From the NCBI GenBank assembly GCA_017935565.1, contig JAGBHK010000035.1, positions 1 through 60,190 of the forward strand: 60,190 nucleotides of DNA, read 5' to 3'. The position numbers were made by a program, and so were the translations under genes. This DNA is from Lachnospiraceae bacterium (GTDB lineage: Bacteria; Bacillota; Clostridia; Lachnospirales; Lachnospiraceae). How positions within the stretch are numbered: the first letter of the stretch is position 1; every line of letters starts with the position of its first letter. The notes under the pieces are model-generated. The model searched no databases, was not told the DNA's origin, and was given only the letters and a program-made list of their open reading frames with translations. Shown piece by piece: positions 25,915-33,160 of this stretch.

Positions 25915-28026
25915 CTATATTTCGAACATTAAGTCACCATATGAAGGCATTGGCCACACTTCCTTATCAACAAGCATCTCCAATTTATCAACTGGCTTTC
26001 TTAAGTTTTCCATCGCTGGCATAACCATATCTTTAAAGTAGAAAGCTTTGTCCTTTTCGTCTGTTATCTTCACAGCCTTACTATGTACTTCAATAAGCTT
26101 CTTCAAAGCTTCTTTTGTCTCATTTAAATACTCCTGTGTATCCTTGAGCATTTCCATCTGTACCACTGGTTCTACACCCGCTGCATCTACAGCAATTACT
26201 GTATCTGCCAATGCTTTTGTATATTTAATTGCAGCTGGTACAAACTGTTTAGTAGCCATATCAATCATTGTAAGCGCTTCAATATTTACGCTCTTTGAGT
26301 ATGTTTCATACAAAACTTCCGCTCTCGATTCAAGCTCTGTTTCTGTGAAAATATGGAATTTTCCAAATAAATCTTTAGCTTTATCAGTTGTCAATGTTTC
26401 AACTGCGTCAACCATAGACTTAATGTTTGGAAGTCCTCTTCTTTCAGCTTCCTTTTCCCATTCCTTTGAGTAGCCATTTCCATTGAAAATGATTCTGCTA
26501 TATTTTGTCATATATTCTTTAATAAGATTATGTACAGCCATATCAAAATCATCTGCTGCCTCAAGTATATCTGCCGCTTCACAGAAAACTTCTGCAACCA
26601 TTGCATTTATTGTTGTATTGGCACTTGCAACAGAGTCTGCAGAACCAACCATACGGAACTCAAATTTATTTCCTGTAAACGCAAATGGTGATGTTCTATT
26701 TCTATCAGTTGCATCCTTTGCAACGTCAGACAATGTACTAACACCTGTTTCAAGCTTACCGCCCTCTAAGCAATCCTTAGCCTCACCTGTTTCAACAAGC
26801 TGTCTAATAACGTCTTCAAGCTGTTCACCAACAAACATTGAAATGATAGCTGGTGGTGCTTCATTAGCACCTAGTCTGTGGTCATTACCAACATCAGAAG
26901 CCGACTGACGAAGTAAATCCGCATGCTTATCAACAGCCTTCATCATACATGCAAGTACAAGCAAGAACTGAATGTTTTCATTTGGTGTTTCGCCTGGGTC
27001 AAGCATATTTACGCCGTTATCTGTAACAAGGGACCAGTTATTGTGCTTACCTGAACCATTTACTCCTGCAAATGGCTTTTCATGAAGCAGGCACATCATT
27101 CCATGACGCTCTGCAACCTTTTTCATAACTTCCATTACAAGCTGATTCTGGTCAACTGCTAAGTTTGCAGTTGCATATATTGGGGCTAACTCATGCTGTG
27201 CCGGTGCAACCTCATTATGCTGAGTTTTTGCAGTAACACCAAGTTCCCACAATTCAATATTAATATCCTTCATATATGCGCCAACACGTTCTCTTATCGC
27301 GCCGTAGTAATGGTCTTCCATTTCCTGTCCCTTAGGAGCAGGCGCACCAAAGAGTGTACGACCAGCATATATAAGGTCTTTTCTCTGTAAATATTTTTTT
27401 CTGTCAACAAGGAAATACTCTTGCTCGATACCAACCGAAGGTTCTACTTTTGTTGCCTCTGTATTCCCAAATAATTTAACAATTCTTAAGGCCTGTTCTC
27501 CAACTGCTTCCATCGAACGAAGAAGTGGCGTCTTCTTATCAAGAGCCTCGCCCTTGTACGAGCAAAACGCTGTAGGTATGCAAAGCACGGCTCCCGTAGC
27601 ATCTTTTTTAACAAATGCTGGAGAAGTACAATCCCAAACTGTATATCCTCTCGCTTCAAATGTTGAACGAAGTCCACCTGATGGGAATGAAGATGCATCT
27701 GCTTCACCCTTTATAAGTTCTTTTCCAGAAAACTCCATTATCATCTTACCGTCTTCATCAGGATTTGTAACAAAAGCGTCCTGCTTCTCTGCTGTTATGC
27801 CTGTAAGTGGCTGGAACCAATGTGTGTAATGAGTTGCGCCCATCTCCACAGCCCAATCTTTCATAGCCTTTGCTACTACATCAGCTGTAGCAAGTGATAA
27901 CTCGCCACCTGTTTCCATTACTCTTTTTACTTCAGCATATGCTTTTTTAGGCAATCTTTCTTTCATCTTACCCATATTAAAAACATATTCGCCAAATATA
28001 GCTTCAACATTTAATAAATCGCTCAT
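25915..28026 (-). CDS. glnN: Glutamine synthetase type III
   Basis: Cytoplasmic ammonium-assimilation enzyme (703 aa), making glutamine from glutamate, ammonia and ATP. The length and N-terminus (FNMGKMKERLPKKAYAEVKR) are those of GSIII, not the roughly 450-residue GSI. Diagnostic segments are THYTHWFQPLTG, FPSGGLRSTFEARGYT, GIEQEYFLVD, KTQHNEVAPAQHELAP, and GVNGSGKHNNWSL. Together with NfnAB this suits an anaerobe assimilating ammonia. GGAGG lies 4 nt before the ATG. It lies 16 bp after the sortase gene, an unexpected operon partner. Confidence 0.96.
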   Translation of the reverse strand: MSDLLNVEAIFGEYVFNMGKMKERLPKKAYAEVKRVMETGGELSLATADVVAKAMKDWAVEMGATHYTHWFQPLTGITAEKQDAFVTNPDEDGKMIMEFSGKELIKGEADASSFPSGGLRSTFEARGYTVWDCTSPAFVKKDATGAVLCIPTAFCSYKGEALDKKTPLLRSMEAVGEQALRIVKLFGNTEATKVEPSVGIEQEYFLVDRKKYLQRKDLIYAGRTLFGAPAPKGQEMEDHYYGAIRERVGAYMKDINIELWELGVTAKTQHNEVAPAQHELAPIYATANLAVDQNQLVMEVMKKVAERHGMMCLLHEKPFAGVNGSGKHNNWSLVTDNGVNMLDPGETPNENIQFLLVLACMMKAVDKHADLLRQSASDVGNDHRLGANEAPPAIISMFVGEQLEDVIRQLVETGEAKDCLEGGKLETGVSTLSDVAKDATDRNRTSPFAFTGNKFEFRMVGSADSVASANTTINAMVAEVFCEAADILEAADDFDMAVHNLIKEYMTKYSRIIFNGNGYSKEWEKEAERRGLPNIKSMVDAVETLTTDKAKDLFGKFHIFTETELESRAEVLYETYSKSVNIEALTMIDMATKQFVPAAIKYTKALADTVIAVDAAGVEPVVQMEMLKDTQEYLNETKEALKKLIEVHSKAVKITDEKDKAFYFKDMVMPAMENLRKPVDKLEMLVDKEVWPMPSYGDLMFEI

Positions 28027-28042
28027 ATATCCTCCATTAATA

Positions 28043-29527
28043 TCACTCTAAAGGTGTTGTTGAATCCTCAGAACTTGCATTTTCCGAACTACTATTCTCT
28101 GATGACCCAGCAGGTTCCGTATCAGAAGATGAATCACTTTCTGACGGTGTCTCGTCTTGGGAAGCACTCTCTGGCGGAGTTGTCTCCTCTGGTGTTTCTG
28201 GTGGCGCCGTAGTTTCTGGTGGCGTCGTTTCTTCTGGTTTTGTAGTCTCTGCCGGTTTTGTTGTCGTTTCCGGTGGTGTTGTTTCTACAGGTTTTGTTGT
28301 AGTTTCTGGTGGTGCTGTAGTATCTTCTGGTTTTGTTGTCTGTTCTGAGCTACTTGTTGCCTCATCTGATGACGAGTTCGATTCGCCATCCACTGAAGTT
28401 TCAGTTTCACCAGAAGATGTTTCTGGTGGAGTCTGTGTTTCTGGATCAGTCTCCTCTGGAAGATTATCATAATCCACTCCTGGAACATCATAAATCTCCT
28501 CACCTCTTACCAAAAACATTACAAATCTAATAGTTTTATCCGTTGTACAAGTAGACAACATTATAACCTTTGAATCCAATGTAAGTTCTGGAGCCTTAGT
28601 AAATTCATACTTTGACTGAGATTTTACATCCTGTAAAAATTCTAATCTTTCTTCGTCACTTTCGAAAAACGGATTATAAACTCTGTGTCCTGATGCAGGC
28701 ACCTTCATAATTGAAAATACATAATATTTATAGTGTCTGTTTTCAACATATATGTCAAAATCTGGATGCTCTTTGTGATAATAAGCTCTATCCCAATACC
28801 AGTTCAAACTTCCAAACATAATATTGTTCGCTCTTTTACCAATGTAATGGCCATAAACAATACTGTAATCAGCATTAAGTCCTCCTTGAATTCTATAATC
28901 CAAGAAAATACTTCCCATAGAACTCCATTTATGGTCTGGCAAATGATACAAATAATAATCATTGTCTGAATGTTGCAATATAGGGTAATCAATGTACTCA
29001 CCATTGCCCTGTCTAATGTAACCTACAGATTCAGAATTGTATTCAAGCATCTTTTCGTAATCCCACACGAAAGCCTTGCCATCTGATGAATTTTCCATAA
29101 CTATAGTTTCACCATCACTTGTATAAACAATAGTTCCGCCTGAATTATCGTCATCCTCTACGTCCTGAAGAAACATATTTGCAATCTCATCCTTTGTAGC
29201 AAAAGATGTATCATTTTCAAGTTGTACCTTCATAAGTTCGTAACTTGCATATCCAAATGCGAACAATGCAATCGCTGTGACAACAAATCTAAATATTTGA
29301 TAACCATAATTTATCTTTTTAGTTTTCTTGTCATCCTGATTAATAAACTCAATGCCTTCAAACTCTTCATGTTCTGCTTCTTCTTCGTAATCGTCATCGT
29401 GTATATCGATGAGTTCTATCATTTCCTCGGCTTTTTCTGCCTGGTTATTTTCTATATTCAATTCTAATTCTTCTTCTAATTGTTCAAGATTTTCATCTAT
29501 CACTTTGATTTCTTCGTCCTTTTTCAT
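28043..29527 (-). CDS. Class B sortase with long Thr/Pro/Glu/Ser-rich C-terminal extension
   Basis: Membrane-bound transpeptidase of 494 aa. Residues 1-75 are a very acidic cytoplasmic head, with a membrane span at 79-97. The class B sortase domain spans about 165-350 with catalytic His227 (VYGHYIG), Cys327 (LSTCTT) and Arg334 (IRFVMF). From 357 to the end is a low-complexity stalk of ETTTKP, ETTPPE and Ser/Glu repeats, about 135 residues that ordinary SrtB lacks. The frame is open to 29539, but GGAGG 5 nt before the ATG at 29527 sets the start. No canonical NPxTN substrate is seen in the window. Possible clients are the GH43 protein (IPNTGD) and the 33161 surface protein (YTGDTSN). Confidence 0.9.
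   Translation of the reverse strand: MKKDEEIKVIDENLEQLEEELELNIENNQAEKAEEMIELIDIHDDDYEEEAEHEEFEGIEFINQDDKKTKKINYGYQIFRFVVTAIALFAFGYASYELMKVQLENDTSFATKDEIANMFLQDVEDDDNSGGTIVYTSDGETIVMENSSDGKAFVWDYEKMLEYNSESVGYIRQGNGEYIDYPILQHSDNDYYLYHLPDHKWSSMGSIFLDYRIQGGLNADYSIVYGHYIGKRANNIMFGSLNWYWDRAYYHKEHPDFDIYVENRHYKYYVFSIMKVPASGHRVYNPFFESDEERLEFLQDVKSQSKYEFTKAPELTLDSKVIMLSTCTTDKTIRFVMFLVRGEEIYDVPGVDYDNLPEETDPETQTPPETSSGETETSVDGESNSSSDEATSSSEQTTKPEDTTAPPETTTKPVETTPPETTTKPAETTKPEETTPPETTAPPETPEETTPPESASQDETPSESDSSSDTEPAGSSENSSSENASSEDSTTPLE
28140..28345. repeat. Degenerate ETTTKP/ETTPPE coding repeat in the sortase tail
   Basis: Tandem 6-15-bp units built on gtttctggtggtg/gttttgtagtttc (plus strand) encode the Thr/Pro/Glu stalk of the sortase. 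The array is likely to vary in length between strains. Confidence 0.75.
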
Positions 29528-29540
29528 AATATCCTCCATT

Positions 29541-29690
29541 CCGAAGCGTAGCGTAGGAATCGCGCACCAAAAAGTCGCGTATCGATTTTTGGTGTCGCAT
29601 CAGAGCATATTTGTGACGCTTCGTCACAAATTGCTAATTGAAAAATAATCGCATCAGCATTATTTTTCAATTTAGGACCTCTCTTTCCAA
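29541..29690. repeat. Triple-hairpin intergenic element upstream of sortase
   Basis: Three perfect hairpins lie in tandem: caccaaaaa/tttttggtg (29565-29573 with 29586-29594), tttgtgacg/cgtcacaaa (29610-29618 with 29622-29630), and a 14-bp attgaaaaataat/attatttttcaat pair (29636-29649 with 29659-29672). A gcgtagcg motif lies at the left edge. A 64-codon minus-strand ORF across it is probably a by-product. It resembles the element at 44-294 in design (a row of hairpins; gcatcag recurs in both) but not in overall sequence. Confidence 0.6.
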
Positions 29691-29731
29691 CTCCTAATTT
29701 ATACCAACCCATTTTCATTACTATTATTTCA

Positions 29732-29769
29732 AATAAGACAAAGCGGATTAAAATCCGCTTCGCCTTATT
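29732..29769 (-). terminator. Terminator of fba
   Basis: aataagacaaagcggatt (29732-29749) pairs with aatccgcttcgccttatt (29752-29769) with two mismatches. A TTTGTCTTATTTG tail lies on the minus strand. Confidence 0.85.
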
Positions 29770-29778
29770 CTAAATTCA

Positions 29779-30645
29779 TTATTCAGCTTTACCAACTGAA
29801 CCAAATAATTCCATTTTTTCTTTAACTGTTGCTTTGATAGCATCAAAACCTGGAGCAAGAAGCTTTCTAGGGTCAAATCCCTTTCCTTCTAAATCCTTAC
29901 CAGCTTCAATGTACTTACGTGTAGCATCTGCAAATGATAACTGACACTCTGTATTAACATTAATCTTAGCAACGCCAAGAGAGATAGCCTTCTTAATCAT
30001 ATCTTCTGGGATACCTGTACCACCGTGAAGAACTAATGGCATATCACCTGTCTTTTCGCTAACAGCTGCCAATGTTTCGAAGCTTAATCCCTGCCAATTT
30101 GCTGGATACTTACCATGGATATTACCAATACCAGCTGCAAGCATATCAACGCCAAGATCTGCAATAGCCTTACATTCGTTAGGGTCTGCACATTCACCAG
30201 CGCCTACAACACCGTCTTCTTCACCACCGATTGAACCAACTTCTGCTTCAAGAGACATACCCTTTTCGTTAACAATCTTAACAAGTTCTGTAGTCTTCTG
30301 AACATTTTCTTCGATTGGATAGTGTGAACCATCGAACATAACTGATGAGAAACCAGCTTCGATACACTTCATACATCCGTCGTAGCTACCGTGGTCTAAG
30401 TGAAGAGCAACAGGTACTGTAATCTTTAATTCTTCTAACATACCGTTAACCATACCTACTACTGTCTTGTAACCACACATATACTTACCAGCGCCTTCAG
30501 AAACACCTAAGATAACTGGTGACTTTAATTCTTCTGCTGTTAAAAGAATAGCCTTTGTCCACTCAAGGTTGTTTATGTTAAACTGGCCTACAGCATATTT
30601 GCCTGCCTTTGCTTTCTGCAACATTTCTTTTGCTGAAACTAACAT
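29779..30645 (-). CDS. fba: Class II fructose-bisphosphate aldolase
   Basis: Glycolytic/gluconeogenic zinc aldolase (288 aa) cleaving fructose-1,6-bisphosphate to DHAP and glyceraldehyde-3-phosphate. Motifs visible: AVGQFNINNLEW; VALHLDHGS with catalytic Asp84 and zinc ligand His85; VMFDGSHYPIEEN; GNIHGKYP and LVLHGGTGIP carrying the other zinc histidines; KINVNTE. The frame is open to 30669, but GGAGG lies 7 nt before the ATG at 30645. It is monocistronic with its own promoter and terminator. Tagatose-bisphosphate aldolase is a less likely alternative from the same family. Confidence 0.95.
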   Translation of the reverse strand: MLVSAKEMLQKAKAGKYAVGQFNINNLEWTKAILLTAEELKSPVILGVSEGAGKYMCGYKTVVGMVNGMLEELKITVPVALHLDHGSYDGCMKCIEAGFSSVMFDGSHYPIEENVQKTTELVKIVNEKGMSLEAEVGSIGGEEDGVVGAGECADPNECKAIADLGVDMLAAGIGNIHGKYPANWQGLSFETLAAVSEKTGDMPLVLHGGTGIPEDMIKKAISLGVAKINVNTECQLSFADATRKYIEAGKDLEGKGFDPRKLLAPGFDAIKATVKEKMELFGSVGKAE

Positions 30646-30707
30646 TTTATTACCTCCATAAAAATACATTTTTTAGGCTCGTGCCATTCGACACAAAACC
30701 ACTTTAT

Positions 30708-30736
30708 ATTATACATTATCATTACAATAAACACAA
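30708..30736 (-). promoter_or_regulatory. Promoter of fba
   Basis: On the minus strand -35 TTGTGT (30731-30736), a 17-bp spacer and a perfect -10 TATAAT (30708-30713). Confidence 0.75.
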
Positions 30737-30743
30737 GCACTTT

Positions 30744-30771
30744 GAACATTATTTCTTCTTTAGCATATAGT
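30744..30771 (+). promoter_or_regulatory. SigmaE-like sporulation promoter of cotJABC
   Basis: GAACATT (30744-30750) and CATATAGT (30764-30771) are 13 bp apart, matching the mother-cell SigmaE consensus (KMATATT / CATACANT) at 6 of 7 and 6-7 of 8 positions. It lies 35 bp upstream of cotJA. No good SigmaA promoter is seen there. Confidence 0.65.
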
Positions 30772-30806
30772 AATACTGTAGAAACTATTTCAGAATGGAG
30801 GATATT

Positions 30807-31007
30807 ATGAATAATTATCAACCCATAGCAGTTTCACCAATGAAGGCTATCGACCAGATGCCACTTTCTGGTATGACCATTGGTATGGCTTATGTTCCAT
30901 GGCAAAGTTGTTTTAATACAGTATATGACCTTGATAAGGCATTTTGCACAGGAACTATTTTCCCATGCCTCGATAAACCATTTTTAGGAAGGAGTGGATG
31001 TAAATGA
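30807..31007 (+). CDS. cotJA: Spore coat-associated protein CotJA
   Basis: Small Cys/Pro-rich protein (66 aa) of the CotJA type. The core GMTIGMAYVPWQSCFNTVYDLDKAFCTGTIFPCLDKPFLG matches the family's 'AYVPWQ...Y....G..FP.LDKPF' pattern. It would be a mother-cell protein assembled in the spore coat. An ATG 12 bp upstream is in frame, but GGAGG is spaced only for 30807. It overlaps cotJB by 4 bp. Confidence 0.9.
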   Translation: MNNYQPIAVSPMKAIDQMPLSGMTIGMAYVPWQSCFNTVYDLDKAFCTGTIFPCLDKPFLGRSGCK

Positions 31008-31261
31008 TTAATAAATCAGAATTAATGGATATCATTAACAAAAGCAGTTTCGCAATGGACGATGCTAGGCTTTTTCTTGATACACATCCTTATGACAATG
31101 AAGCTAGAAACTATTTCAACAAAATGGAACAAATTAGAAAGCAGGCGCTTACAACTTACGAGGCAAACTTCGGACCAATATGTGCCTACTCCCCTGATAT
31201 GTCTAATGTAAGAGATTGGAATAAAGGCCCATGGCCATGGCAGAATGGAGGTTGTAAGTAA
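31004..31261 (+). CDS. cotJB: Spore coat protein CotJB
   Basis: Coat-assembly protein of 85 aa. Family features seen are ELMDIINKSSFAMDDARLFLDTHPYDNEA, then YFNKMEQIRKQALTTYEANFGPI, ending in a Trp/Pro-rich tail (WNKGPWPWQNGGC). AAGGAG lies before the ATG. It overlaps both neighbours by a few bases (ATGA type), showing a tightly coupled cotJABC operon. Confidence 0.93.
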   Translation: MINKSELMDIINKSSFAMDDARLFLDTHPYDNEARNYFNKMEQIRKQALTTYEANFGPICAYSPDMSNVRDWNKGPWPWQNGGCK

Positions 31262-31872
31262 TGTGGAGTTATGAAAAAAGATTGCAGTTCCCTGTAAATA
31301 TTAAAAATAAAGACCCTAGATTAGCACGGATTATCATCAGTCAGTATGGTGGTCCTGATGGTGAAATGGGCGCTTCTATGCGTTATTTATCGCAGAAATT
31401 CGCTTTCAAAAACCCTAGAGTTGCTGGTATTTTAAATGATGTTGGTACCGAAGAATTAGCGCACTTAGAGATGGTCGGCGCCATTGTGCATCAGCTTACA
31501 GCAAATCTTACTCCTGAAGAAATTAAGGCTGGCGGTTTTGAACAATATTATGTGGACCACACTTTAGGCATTTGGCCTCAGGCAGCTGGCGGTGTGCCAT
31601 TTAATGCATGTGAATTCCAGAGCAAAGGCGACCCTATCACTGATTTATTTGAAAATATGGCCGCAGAGCAGAAAGCCCGCACAACTTATGACAATATTTT
31701 AAGAATGATTAAAGACCCTGATGTTGCGGCTCCTATTAAGTTTTTGCGTCAGCGTGAAATCGTTCATTTCCAAAGATTCGGCGAGGCACTTAGGATGGTT
31801 CAGGATGAACTTGACTCAAAGAACTTCTATGCAATGAATCCTGATTTTGACTGTAGCAACTGTTTTAAATAG
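31261..31872 (+). CDS. cotJC: CotJC, manganese-catalase-like spore coat protein
   Basis: Ferritin-like di-manganese protein (203 aa) of the spore inner coat. The metal-binding helices show GAMG-like MGASMRYLSQKF, DVGTEELAHLEMVGAIVHQL (ExxH motif), NMAAEQKARTTYDNILR, and REIVHFQRFGEALR (ExxH). The full family length is present with metal ligands intact, so catalase or oxidative protection of the spore is plausible. It is the last gene of the cotJ operon and converges on the phosphopantetheinyl transferase gene. Confidence 0.94.
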   Translation: MWSYEKRLQFPVNIKNKDPRLARIIISQYGGPDGEMGASMRYLSQKFAFKNPRVAGILNDVGTEELAHLEMVGAIVHQLTANLTPEEIKAGGFEQYYVDHTLGIWPQAAGGVPFNACEFQSKGDPITDLFENMAAEQKARTTYDNILRMIKDPDVAAPIKFLRQREIVHFQRFGEALRMVQDELDSKNFYAMNPDFDCSNCFK

Positions 31873-31881
31873 CAAAAAAGG

Positions 31882-31902
31882 GTCGGAAGTTAATCTTCCG
31901 AC
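31882..31902 (-). terminator. Terminator for the minus-strand PPTase gene
   Basis: gtcggaag pairs with cttccgac around a 5-nt loop containing the TAA stop of the PPTase gene. CCCTTTTTTGC follows on the minus strand. It may also slow plus-strand readthrough from cotJC. Confidence 0.75.
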
Positions 31903-32411
31903 TCTCTACATACACATATTATACATCCATTTTCACGAATATAGGAAAGTTTATCCCATATCTCTTTGTCGAATATATTAATAGTTCTAATATCCACTGT
32001 AAGACCTATTCCAAGCATTTTTGTGTAGGCCTCTTTTCCAGTCCATACCATAAGTAATTTTTCAGTTCTCTCTAGTTCTGTTTCAGAATCATTTACCCAT
32101 TCTTTTTCCTCAGAACTATAAAATCTCTCCGATAAATCGTACTTTTTCTCCACAATGCGTTCCACATCTACTCCGCATGGTTTATCATCAAACACTATTA
32201 CACCAAGCCCGTTTGTATGTGAAATATTGTAGTGTAAATCTTCATTATCTGCAAAATATGGTTTTCCGTGCTCATTTTTCCTTATATTTTCTTTAACAAC
32301 ATCGTAACCAAATTTTTCTTTGCAAAACTCAACTAATTTTTCAAAACAAAACTCGCTTATGTTTTTATGCTTTTTAGTTTCCGGAATTGTAAATATTTCC
32401 AAATTCTTCAT
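31890..32411 (-). CDS. 4'-phosphopantetheinyl transferase (Sfp-like, short)
   Basis: Transfers the phosphopantetheine arm of CoA to carrier proteins. Visible signatures are HYNISHTNGLGVIVF, the Mg-binding GVDVERI, FYSSEEKEWV and the WTGKEAYTKMLGIGL helix. At 173 aa it is shorter than Sfp (about 220), lacking much of the N-terminal half-domain, but the catalytic half is intact. It could serve a fatty-acid acyl carrier or a natural-product carrier; no such cluster is in the window. It starts within the 3' end of the upstream gene (38-bp overlap), with AAGGG about 10 nt ahead. Confidence 0.86.
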   Translation of the reverse strand: MKNLEIFTIPETKKHKNISEFCFEKLVEFCKEKFGYDVVKENIRKNEHGKPYFADNEDLHYNISHTNGLGVIVFDDKPCGVDVERIVEKKYDLSERFYSSEEKEWVNDSETELERTEKLLMVWTGKEAYTKMLGIGLTVDIRTINIFDKEIWDKLSYIRENGCIICVCRESED

Positions 32412-32997
32412 CTTTAAATACCCTTAGTGTATTTCCTTCTACTGAAACTTCTTTAAGTACTACTACTTTCTCGCCAACCTTTAGTTTGTTATATTGAGCC
32501 TTGCTAACTACTAAGGATTTTGAACAAACACCTTGATCACATTCAAAAACTACATAGTAATTTCTTCTCTCTTTGCCCTCAACGCCAAGCTTGCTTCCCA
32601 TGTATTTCTCGTTTACATACGCATCATACAATATGTAAAAATTGTCTGCAATCATTACTAATTGGCGTTTTACAACCGCACAGAATAGCGATATCACATT
32701 AAAAAATACAAAAAGAGCAATTATCCAACCAATATACTTTTTTATTTCAACAAAAAATAAATCAAAATTCTTAAACAGATATGAAAAGCTATGGTTCTTT
32801 GTAACATTTCCGATAGCCTGCACACAAAAAACAACTAATAATACAATCACCGAAATTATCATCTTCTTAAAAAATCTATTAGCTACACTTCTAGATTTTA
32901 TCTTTTCAATAACCTCTAATTCTTTATCATTTATTTCTTTAAATACAACTCTGTCTATTTCAACTATTTCTTTTTTTGTACTTTCAATATTTTCCAT
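32374..32997 (-). CDS. Small membrane protein of unknown function
   Basis: Unrecognised 207-aa protein. A charged N-terminal helix is followed by two membrane spans (about residues 46-65 and 91-112). A cytoplasmic C-terminal half looks like a small beta barrel (YYVVFECDQGVCSKSLVVSKAQYNKLKVGEKVVVLK), reminiscent of OB/SH3-like folds. It overlaps the PPTase gene by 38 bp, so the two are co-transcribed. No homologue is recognised. Confidence 0.65.
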   Translation of the reverse strand: MENIESTKKEIVEIDRVVFKEINDKELEVIEKIKSRSVANRFFKKMIISVIVLLVVFCVQAIGNVTKNHSFSYLFKNFDLFFVEIKKYIGWIIALFVFFNVISLFCAVVKRQLVMIADNFYILYDAYVNEKYMGSKLGVEGKERRNYYVVFECDQGVCSKSLVVSKAQYNKLKVGEKVVVLKEVSVEGNTLRVFKDEEFGNIYNSGN

Positions 32998-33096
32998 AGT
33001 TTCTAACCTTCCTTATTCTCAATACTAATATTTTATACTATATCACTATAGAAATCACTTAAAAAAGCATAAAGTTTTTATAAAAAACATAATAAT

Positions 33097-33152
33097 AAAA
33101 AGAGCAACGAATCAAAGAAATAATCTCTCAATCCATTACTCTTTCTATATTT
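33097..33152 (-). terminator. Terminator of the InlB-repeat surface protein gene
   Basis: aaagagcaacgaatc (plus strand) pairs with gatccattactcttt-side bases with several G-U pairs, and a TTTTTATTATTATG tail follows on the minus strand. It is a long but imperfect stem. Confidence 0.55.
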
Positions 33153-33160
33153 TCTTCACT

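Noticed and set aside
29524-29718. 64-codon minus-strand ORF across the triple-hairpin element
   Set aside because: It runs through all three palindromes and has no convincing ribosome site; most likely a by-product of the repeat.
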